Origin: Eubacterium multiforme
GTDB lineage: Bacteria > Bacillota > Clostridia > Clostridiales > Clostridiaceae
Assembly: GCF_030813415.1 (NCBI RefSeq)
Contig: NZ_JAUSUF010000003.1
Span: forward strand, 1-64,000
Direction: 5' to 3'
Length of the DNA: 64,000 bases
The translations under genes and the position numbers were made by a program. Of this stretch, positions 16,802-25,100 are shown in pieces (positions within the stretch are counted from its first letter, which is position 1; the number at the start of each line of letters is the position of its first letter). The notes beneath the pieces were generated by a model. That model had not been told where the DNA came from. It saw only the letters and a list, made by a program, of their open reading frames with translations, and did no database searches.

Positions 16802-17170
16802 ATGGCAAAAGTATATAACATAATGGATAAGCTGGTTAATGTAAAACCAATTTTAGAAATAGATGAAAATCATAAATATAAAATAAATAATAGTAAAAAC
16901 AATGCAGTTTATATTCAATCCTTATTTTCTAATAATAAGAAAAATAAAGGCAAAGATAAAGAAATAAATGAGTTTGAAGCTTTAGATAAAATAATTAAAG
17001 CATCTCTAGGTGAAGAGGCATTTGATTATATAGAAAGCTTAGATTTAAGCCTAGAAGGGTATAACTTAATAGTCAATGCTATAATGGCTGGAATATCAAA
17101 TGTAGAACTTGAAGAAATAGAGGAAATGGGTAAAAAAGAAATGGAGCGATTTCAAGAAGAAGAAAAATAA
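16802..17170 (+). CDS. Tail assembly chaperone, short form (gpG-like), 122 aa
   Basis: Lies between the tail tube and tape measure genes, the standard place of gpG. Acidic, helical, ending FQEEEK then TAA. The last codons run into an A5 tract that appears to support a programmed frameshift into the next frame (see 17163 and 17166). The chaperone coats the tape measure protein during tail assembly. ATG after TAGGAGGATAATTT. Confidence 0.82.
   Translation: MAKVYNIMDKLVNVKPILEIDENHKYKINNSKNNAVYIQSLFSNNKKNKGKDKEINEFEALDKIIKASLGEEAFDYIESLDLSLEGYNLIVNAIMAGISNVELEEIEEMGKKEMERFQEEEK
17163..17170 (+). other. Candidate programmed frameshift site (-2, or +1) in tail chaperone gene
   Basis: Zero-frame codons end GAA AAA TAA. 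The bases 17163-17167 are five A's, so the Lys tRNA on AAA can move back two bases to AAA with full pairing, giving the frame of the downstream Gp15-like ORF. A +1 slip gives the same frame but pairs less well. The downstream frame has no usable start until 17259, although it is plainly coding from 17175 on. Confidence 0.7.
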
Positions 17171-17492
17171 GCAATGGTACGATTTAATTGAAGATTGGGA
17201 GCTTATAGATGCTTCCTTTACCGCTCAATATGGAATAAGACTTAGAAACGAACCAGATATGAGTTGGGATGAGTTTTGTACTTTGCTTAGTGGAATAATG
17301 CCTAAGACTCCTTTAGGACAGATAATAAGTATTAGAAGTGAAGATGATGAAGAAATATTAAAGAGTTTTACTAAAGAACAACATAAAATCAGAAATGATT
17401 GGAGAAATAAGCAGTTAGAAGAAATGACTGATGAAGAGAAAGAGCAACAAATGAAAGAAATACAAGAATTATTTAAACAAGCATTTAGTTAA
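17166..17492 (+). CDS. Frameshift extension of the tail chaperone (gpGT-like, Gp15 family)
   Basis: This frame encodes KQWYDLIEDWELIDASFTAQ from about 17169, then SWDEFCTLLSGI and PLGQIISIRSEDDEE, matching the Gp15 family of phage tail proteins. Conserved coding begins well before the first ATG (17259), so independent initiation at 17259 would lose the family's N-terminal part. Expression as a fusion with the 16802 gene by frameshifting is the best reading. It ends in an acidic helix; a hairpin with T-run (about 17,479-17,510) follows. Confidence 0.8.
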   Translation, partial: NKQWYDLIEDWELIDASFTAQYGIRLRNEPDMSWDEFCTLLSGIMPKTPLGQIISIRSEDDEEILKSFTKEQHKIRNDWRNKQLEEMTDEEKEQQMKEIQELFKQAFS

Positions 17493-17536
17493 ATCTAGGT
17501 GCTTGTTTTAGTTTGTAAAGAAAGGTAGGTGATTAA

Positions 17537-20500
17537 ATGGCAGATGATGATAGTGTAGGTAAGATTGGCCTTGACTTGGAGATACAAGGGGACGATATAG
17601 AAAAACAAATAGAGCAAATGGCATCTAAGATAGGAAGTCAAATAAGTAAAACTTTAGAAGGAATTACAGGAAAGTTTGATTTTAGTTCTATGACTAAAGG
17701 AATTACTGAGTCTTTGAATAGGTCCTTTAATAGTATTAATGAAACAATAAAATCTAATGTTGAAAAGAATAAGCAAAGTATATTAAAAACTATTGAAGAA
17801 ATTAAAGAGAGAGCTTTAGATGCTGTAAGAAGTATTATGGCCAATGCAAAAAAGATTAAATTACCTTTAAACTTTGAACCAGTAAAAAATATTGTAATGC
17901 CTAATCAAACTACTGCAAAGACAGTTAGTTCAAGAGGACCACCTAAGACTAGTACAGTAAATCTTGAAGGAGTTAAAGCACAGATAGATAACTTATCTAG
18001 TAGCTTAGATATAACTAATAGAAGAATAGAACAACAACAAGAAAAGTTAGCAGGATTAAGAGAAACATATAACTCTACATTTAATCAAGCTAGAAAAAAT
18101 AAAATAGAAGAACAAATTCTAAAGACAGAAGCTACTATAAATAAACTTATAAGCCAAAGTGACAAGGCAGGATTTAAATTAGCTGACTTGGATGCAGAAT
18201 TCCAAAGATTAAGTAGTGCAGCTAAGAGTTCTAGTAGTGGAGTAAACCAAGCTAATGAAAGTATAAAGAAAACAGCAGGTGCTGCTAATAATGCTAGTAG
18301 AAGTTTAAGAGGTGCGAATAACACCACAAGGCAATATAGAAATAACATTAATGGTGCAAGAAGTGCAACAGGGATGTTTATTGATAGTATGTTTAGATGG
18401 GGAATTGTATTTCCTATAATCATGAAAGGTATTTCAGCAGTTGCAGGATATATTGGAAGTGCTTTAATGACAAATGCACAATTTGCAAATAGCTTACAAC
18501 AAATTAGAACTAATTTAATGGTTGCTTTTATGCCTATTTATCAAGCCGTCCTACCTGCACTTAATGCATTAATGAGTGCACTAGCAACTGTAACTGCATA
18601 TATTGCAGCATTTGTAAGTGCTTTATTTGGTAAAACATATCAAGCTAGCTTTGGAGCTGCTAAACACATGAATGCTTCCATAGCAGCAATGAAAAATATG
18701 GAGAAGCAAGGCAAGAAAACTGGTGGAGCAGTAAAAGGTGTTGGTGATAGTACAGCAAAGGCAGCTAAAAAAATAAAAGGTGCTTTAGCTGGATTTGATG
18801 AAATAAATAAATTAAGTCTACCTAAGGATCCAAAAGACAAAGCTCCAAAAACACCTAAAGGTGGTGGAGGGGGAATTGACCCAATACCAATGGTTGCTCC
18901 TAATGTAGATTTAAGCCCAGCAAGTGCAGCAATGCAAAAAATAAATGGAATGGTAGAAAAGTTAAAAGATATTATATCTAGAATATTTCAGCCTTTTAAA
19001 GCTGCGTGGGCTAGAGAAGGGGCAGCAACTATTGCAAGTATTAAATATGCATTACATGGAATTTGGGAGTTAATAAGGTCTATAGGACATAGTTTTATGG
19101 AAGTATGGACAAATGGGACAGGTGAAGCAATACTTGTTGTTATTCTACAGATTTTACAAAACATATTTAATATTATAGGAGATATAGGAATTACTTTTGC
19201 TAATGCTTGGAATGCTGGGGGAATAGGAACTGCCATAGTACAATCATTAGCTAATGCATTTTTAAATGTACTGACTCTTATAAAACATATGGGAGATTCT
19301 TTAAGACAAGTTTGGGGAGAAGTTGGTCCAGGAGTTGCAAAGACTTTTATGGCGATACTTCATTCAACAGCTAAAGTTCTTGAAAACTTAACTCAAAAAT
19401 TAGTCTATGTTTGGGATAATGGTGGAAGCCATTTATTCCAAGGATTTATAAGGCTAGGTGCTAAAATATTTGAATTAGCTGGGTATATTTATACTCAATT
19501 TGTTGTTCCTATGGTTAATTGGTTTATAAATAATATAGCACCAGTTATTGCAAAGGTAGCTGATATAGTAGGAACTATTCTTGATGCATTTAGTAAATTA
19601 ATAGATTGGTTAATGGGTAGTGGTAAACCTGTACTAGATATTATGATAAAAACAGTAATTGCATTTTTTGCAGCTTGGAAAGTTGCCAAGTTAGCATCTT
19701 TTATTCAACAAGCTGGAGGAGTTGTAGGGGTTCTAGGTAATATAGGTGGTGCTTTAAAAAGATGTGCATCAATTAAAATAGGAAATAAAATTCAAGTTTT
19801 AAAATCAGCTATAAACCCATTGAAAAAGTTTGCTAAGGAAACAAAACAAGGAACAACTTTATTAGGAAAATTTGGAGGGAAATTAAAAAATAGCTTAAAG
19901 GATGTTGGAAGATTTTCTTTAGCATTGACTAAAAAAGCAGGAAAAGCATTAAAAGACTTTGGAAAGAATTTAGTATCTTTAACTAAAGATAAGCTTTTAA
20001 AATTCGGTAAGGCTCTAAAGAACATTGCAAAGGTTGGTGTTGCTAAACTAGGAAGTGGTTTAAAAAGTTTATGGGGCATTTTAATGGCAAATCCAATAGT
20101 GCTAGTTGTTGCTTTAATTGCAACAATAGGTATTGCACTAATAGAAGCATATAAACATTGTAAATGGTTTAGAGATGGCGTAAATAAAGTATGGGATTTT
20201 ATAAAAAAATTATTTAAAGGATTTGCTGATTTCCTTAAAGGCGGATTTTCTAGAGATTGGACTAAATCTTTTGGTATATTTGGAAATATATTAAACGCTT
20301 TTTCTAGAAATGTACACAATATATTTGGTGGAGTAAGACGTATCTTTGGAGGAATTATAGATTTTGTTGCAGGTGTATTTACAGGAAATTGGAGAAGAGC
20401 TTGGAATGGAGTTAAAGAAATATTCAGAGGAGCATTCCAATGTTTATCTGGAATAGCAAAAGCACCACTTAATGCTGTAATTGGACTTATTAATATGGCA

Positions 20501-21031
20501 ATAAGCGGATTAAATAGAATAAGTTTTACAGCACCAGATTGGATTCCTGGAATTGGTGGTAAGCATTTTGGCGTTCATATACCACATATGAATTATCTTG
20601 CAAAAGGTGGTATTGTAAATAAAGCAACTCCTGCAGTAGTAGGAGAAGCAGGAACGGAAGCTGTAGTGCCTTTAGAAAATAATACGCAAGGATTAGATTT
20701 ACTTGCAAATAAGTTATCTGAAAGAATAAATAATATATTATTAACTTCAAGTAGCTTATTACAACAACCAGATTTAACAATGCTTGGTCAAAATTCTAAT
20801 AATGATAATACAAATACTAATGATCCTAATTACTTAGAAAAATTAAAAGAAGCAATTATTGAAGCTATAAAAGAGAGCAAAGAAGATAAAGACGATAAAT
20901 ATAACGGAAATAGCGACAGCGATATGGGAGATATAGTCTTAAAAGTTGGAGATACAGAGTTTGGCAGAATTGCTATAAGAACTATAAATAAATTAAATAA
21001 AATATCAGGAAAACAATTATTAATACTTTAG
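17537..21031 (+). CDS. Tail tape measure protein, 1164 aa
   Basis: Sets tail length and aids DNA ejection. N-terminal 260 residues are coiled coil; a hydrophobic segment near residues 285-365 and several more (520-560, 700-735, 850-875) could enter membranes. There is a Gly/Pro break at about 430-445. The C-terminus has AKGGIVNKATPAVVGEAGTE followed by AVVPLENN, a hallmark of tape measure tails. ATG after AAAGAAAGGTAGGTGATTAA. Largest head/tail gene after the fibre. Confidence 0.93.
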   Translation: MADDDSVGKIGLDLEIQGDDIEKQIEQMASKIGSQISKTLEGITGKFDFSSMTKGITESLNRSFNSINETIKSNVEKNKQSILKTIEEIKERALDAVRSIMANAKKIKLPLNFEPVKNIVMPNQTTAKTVSSRGPPKTSTVNLEGVKAQIDNLSSSLDITNRRIEQQQEKLAGLRETYNSTFNQARKNKIEEQILKTEATINKLISQSDKAGFKLADLDAEFQRLSSAAKSSSSGVNQANESIKKTAGAANNASRSLRGANNTTRQYRNNINGARSATGMFIDSMFRWGIVFPIIMKGISAVAGYIGSALMTNAQFANSLQQIRTNLMVAFMPIYQAVLPALNALMSALATVTAYIAAFVSALFGKTYQASFGAAKHMNASIAAMKNMEKQGKKTGGAVKGVGDSTAKAAKKIKGALAGFDEINKLSLPKDPKDKAPKTPKGGGGGIDPIPMVAPNVDLSPASAAMQKINGMVEKLKDIISRIFQPFKAAWAREGAATIASIKYALHGIWELIRSIGHSFMEVWTNGTGEAILVVILQILQNIFNIIGDIGITFANAWNAGGIGTAIVQSLANAFLNVLTLIKHMGDSLRQVWGEVGPGVAKTFMAILHSTAKVLENLTQKLVYVWDNGGSHLFQGFIRLGAKIFELAGYIYTQFVVPMVNWFINNIAPVIAKVADIVGTILDAFSKLIDWLMGSGKPVLDIMIKTVIAFFAAWKVAKLASFIQQAGGVVGVLGNIGGALKRCASIKIGNKIQVLKSAINPLKKFAKETKQGTTLLGKFGGKLKNSLKDVGRFSLALTKKAGKALKDFGKNLVSLTKDKLLKFGKALKNIAKVGVAKLGSGLKSLWGILMANPIVLVVALIATIGIALIEAYKHCKWFRDGVNKVWDFIKKLFKGFADFLKGGFSRDWTKSFGIFGNILNAFSRNVHNIFGGVRRIFGGIIDFVAGVFTGNWRRAWNGVKEIFRGAFQCLSGIAKAPLNAVIGLINMAISGLNRISFTAPDWIPGIGGKHFGVHIPHMNYLAKGGIVNKATPAVVGEAGTEAVVPLENNTQGLDLLANKLSERINNILLTSSSLLQQPDLTMLGQNSNNDNTNTNDPNYLEKLKEAIIEAIKESKEDKDDKYNGNSDSDMGDIVLKVGDTEFGRIAIRTINKLNKISGKQLLIL

Positions 21032-21034
21032 GAG

Positions 21035-21388
21035 GTGGCAATAATAAGCCTAGTAATTAATGGGGTAACAGTTGTTGCCCCTAAAAGTTTTAAAGTAAAC
21101 ATAATGGATTTAGATGGGGAAAATAGTAATAGAAATGCAAAAGGTGTAATGCTTAGAGATAGGTTAAGGGTCACAAGAAAATTAGAATGTGAATGGGGTC
21201 CATTAACATCTGATGAGATAAAAACAATATTAAATGCAATAAGTGATGTATATTTTTCAGTTTATTATCCAGATCCAAAGGATGGTAAAACAACAAAAAC
21301 ATTTTATACAGGAGATAGGTCAGCACCAGCTTTTGATTTTAAAAGCAATATGTGGCAGGGACTATCTTTTAATTTAATAGAAAAATAG
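21035..21388 (+). CDS. Tail protein, DUF6711-like, 117 aa; unusual start
   Basis: Short beta-rich tail protein following the tape measure gene: LRVTRKLECEWGPLTSDEI and the final MWQGLSFNLIEK fit the DUF6711-type baseplate proteins. The only standard start, GTG 21035, overlaps the ribosome site AGGAGGTG itself and leaves no spacing; ATA codons at 21041 and 21044 lie at 5-8 bases. The true start may be non-canonical, so the N-terminal few residues are uncertain. Confidence 0.78.
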   Translation: MAIISLVINGVTVVAPKSFKVNIMDLDGENSNRNAKGVMLRDRLRVTRKLECEWGPLTSDEIKTILNAISDVYFSVYYPDPKDGKTTKTFYTGDRSAPAFDFKSNMWQGLSFNLIEK

Positions 21389-21404
21389 AAAGAAGGAATT
21401 TAGA

Positions 21405-21668
21405 ATGGAAAATGAAGTAAAGGTAACAAGTGTAGTGAGTGAAACAACAAATTTAAATGGAGTAGTTGAAGTTGAGAAGGACGGAATGAAACAACAAGTC
21501 TTAAATATGAATTGTTGTTTGAAAGAAAATGGAGTTGCAAACATTCAAACTTATGTAACAAACCAAGAATTATTTTTAGCTAATTCTACTTTAGTTGCAG
21601 CAGAAGTACAAAAATTTAGAACAAAGGCTACAGAGGTGGCAAAAGGTTTAAAATGTTTTGTATTTTAG
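21405..21668 (+). CDS. Hypothetical tail-region protein, 87 aa
   Basis: Thr/Val/Asn-rich with VEVEKDGMKQQVLNMNC, likely beta-rich at first and helical at the end. No family recognised. ATG after GAAAGAAGGAATTTAGA, the same leader style as several late genes of this phage. Its place between two tail genes suggests a virion or tail assembly role. Confidence 0.65.
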   Translation: MENEVKVTSVVSETTNLNGVVEVEKDGMKQQVLNMNCCLKENGVANIQTYVTNQELFLANSTLVAAEVQKFRTKATEVAKGLKCFVF

Positions 21669-21731
21669 TTTAAGATCTTACACTATGTAGGCTCTTTTAT
21701 ATTTATTAATTTAAGAAAGAAGGATTTGAAT

Positions 21732-22112
21732 ATGGCAAAGTTAACAAATAAAGAAATATTAGAAAAAGTAGGAATGTTAGGAGAAATTAGCAGAAAGAGT
21801 TTACCAGTAAAGGTTTCTTATGCAATAGGTAAGAATATTGGAAAAATAGAAAGTGAATTAAAGCATTATAACAATGAAAGAGAAAAGATAGTAGATAAAT
21901 ATTGTGAGAAGGATGAAGAAGGTAAATTTAAAATAGAAAATGGTAACTATGTTATCAAAGAAGATGAAAAAGAAAATTGGAATAAAGACATGATAGATTT
22001 ACAAGACATAGAAGTTGATGTTGATGTGCATAAATTTAAGTTAGAAGAACTTAATGGCTACGATATGACTGCAAGTGAAATGATGTGCATTGACTTTATG
22101 ATAGAAGAATAG
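21732..22112 (+). CDS. DUF1617-like phage tail-region protein, 126 aa
   Basis: Helical, Lys/Glu-rich. LPVKVSYAIGKNIGKIESEL and the KYCEKDEEGKFKIENGNYVI strand pair resemble the DUF1617 family, common before fibre genes in clostridial and lactococcal phages. ATG 21732 is chosen; AGAAGGA is ten bases upstream. TTG 21726 is possible. Function unknown. Confidence 0.7.
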   Translation: MAKLTNKEILEKVGMLGEISRKSLPVKVSYAIGKNIGKIESELKHYNNEREKIVDKYCEKDEEGKFKIENGNYVIKEDEKENWNKDMIDLQDIEVDVDVHKFKLEELNGYDMTASEMMCIDFMIEE

Positions 22113-22146
22113 ATTTAAATTAATCTCTATGAAAGGAGGTTAGACA

Positions 22147-25100
22147 TTGATTAAGACAACAAAAGCTTTTCTAAAAGAGATAAATAAGCTTGGTGGAAGA
22201 AAATTTGTAAGTAAAGTATTAATAAGAGATAAGGAATATAATGACGATAATATTATTGATATGAGCCTAGAGGAAAGTGTTAATCCAGGAGATAACTTTT
22301 CACTAGGCTCTGTTGTTTCTAATACATTTGAAATAAATTTAATTAATGTTGATGATATATTTGAAAATGCAATTGTTAAGCCATATATAGGTTTAGAAAT
22401 TGATAATGAAATAGAGTATATTCCATTAGGTGTATTTACTGTAGATGAAGTATCTAAAAAGGATAAGAAAATTAAATTACAATGTGTAGATAATATGTTT
22501 AATTTAGAAAGAGCTTATTTTTCTGACTTAAGTTATCCAGCTAACATAAATGAAGTATTAAAAGAAATATGTAAAAAAGCTGATATAACTTGTAATTCTA
22601 TATTACCTAATCATTCTATAGATGAAATAAAGGGGTATAGCTTTAGACAAGCAATAGGAATTATTGCAACACTTGCAGGATGTTTTGCTAGATTTAATAG
22701 ACTTGGAGAGTTAGAAATAATATCTTATGAAGATACAGATTTAAGAATAACACCAGATACATTCTTTAAATTTGAAACAAATGATAAAGATTATATTATA
22801 GGAAAGATAACAGCTAAAAAGGGTGAAAAGACTTTTAGTAAAGGCTCTAATACAGAAATAATAATTGATAATCCAGTAATTACAGAAAACATTGTTGGCG
22901 ACCTTTATAATAAGTTTAAAGATTTTACTTATAGACCATATACTTTAAGTTGGCAAGGTAATCCAGCAGTTCAAGCAGGTGATAGAGTTGTTATAGTTGG
23001 GGTAGATAATAAAGAATATAATACATTAATAATGAGTCATAAACTTACTTATAGTGGAGGGATTACAAGTGAATTAAAAGCAACTGGTAAAACAGAAAGT
23101 TCTGATAAATTTGATAGTAAAGGCTCTATAACACAAGCTATGGAAAACTATTCTATTGAACAGGCTGCTATTAAAGTAGCGTTGATACAAAAAGCTGATA
23201 TAGATGAGTTTAATGCATTAAATGGAAGAGTGAATACTTTATATACTGAAGATTTAACATCTTTAAAAGCAAATATTAAGGATTTGCAATCCAATAAAAT
23301 TAGTACAATAGAATTTAATGCTTTAGAATCTAAGTTGCAAACAGCACTTATAGGTAAAGCAGATGTAAATGAGCTTAATGTAGCTGTAGAAAGGGTTGGA
23401 ATTGTAGAAGGTAAAACAGCTGCTATAGAGAATATGTTTAATAAAAATATTACATCTAAAAATATAGCAACTGGAGCTATAACTGCTAATTCTGGAATAA
23501 TTGCAGAAGGTGCAATAGGTGATGCAGAAATTAGTTCTCTTAGTGGTAATAAATTAAGATTTGGAACTATAGATACAAGCTTAGTTAGTATTTTAGGACC
23601 ACAAGGTAGGCTTAGATTAGTAGGCAATAAACTTCAAGTTATGGATATGAACAATGGTAAGATGTATGAAAGAATAATGTTAGGAATAGATGAAAACAAT
23701 CAATCTTCTTTAATACTTAGAGGTCCTGATGGTAAAACTGTTTTGATTAATCAAGATGGAATGACAAAACAAGGATTTACTAATGGATATGGAAAACTTG
23801 AAGAGAATGAATTAGATGCATCAAAACTTAATATGAATAGTGTGATTAGAGGAATTAATGAAAATGGTAGTGAAACCATTAAAGGAACTAAAGTTCAGGT
23901 AGGAGATAGAACTTTAGATGTAGAATTATCTACACAACAAAATTCTATAGTAGAGAATGGTAAAAGATTAGAAAATCAACAAACTAATATTCTTGCATTA
24001 GATAATGCTATTAAATTAAAAGTAGATAATCAAGTTTTTAAAGAAACTAAAGATAGCATTAATGCTAATATTTCAGATACTTTGAATAAAGCTAATGCTT
24101 ATACTAATGTACAAATAAATACAGTTAATACTAATTTATCTAAACATACAGCAGAGCTTAATATATTACAGGAAGAAATAAAAGGTAAAGTATCTCAATC
24201 AGATGTAGATAAATCTATAAATAATATAGAAATAGGAGATAGAAATCTATTATTAAATTCAAATTTCATTAATAAATATAAAGATACATCTGTTACTGAT
24301 AAGCATGGTAATTTATATGCTGAAAATTGGGGTGGGTATAATAGTGGTATAGCAAATCCACAACAGTCTTATCATGCTCATTTAAATATAGAAAAATTTA
24401 ATTTTCCAGTTTATGAGTTTAATGAAAGTGATGGTAATAGAAATTGGAAAGGTATTTCGCAACGCATAAAAGATAGAGTTACAGAAAGTGGAACTTTTGT
24501 TGTAACAATGGATATATATACAACCTTTTTAAAAGGCAATATTTTTGGTGGTTTTTATTATTATAAAAAGGGTTCGGATAAAATGAGTTTTGGTTCTGGT
24601 TTTTATAGATTAGAACCTACAAAAATAAATGAATGGCAAACATTAAGTCAAGTATACAAACTGAATGATGATGTTGATTTTAGTAAAGATATAGTTTTTT
24701 ATGTGTATGGTTATGATTTTGGAGTAAATGCAATAGTTTATTTGCATAACATAAAATTAGTGAAAGGGAATAAGACATCACTTTTATGGACAGCAGCTCC
24801 AGAAGATTTAAATCAAGCAATTATTGATAGTGCTAAGAAAATAGATGAAAAGATAAATACAGTATCAACTGAATTGACACAAGCTAAAGATAGTTTTAGT
24901 GCTAGTGTTAACAGCCTAAATTCTAAGACAAGTACAATAGAAACTAATATAAGAACAGTTGAAACCAATATTGATGTAAAAATAGATAAAAGTAAACAAG
25001 ATGCTATAAATCAATCATTAAAAAATACTAACAGCTCTTTAGTTGAGGCTAAAACTTATGCTGATAATGTTTCTAAAGAAAATGCTACTATAGTAGAAAA

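Noticed and set aside
19792..20319. 175-residue minus-strand frame inside the tape measure gene
   Set aside because: Shadow of a real gene on the other strand; no ribosome site and no recognisable fold. The same holds for the other minus-strand frames in the prophage.
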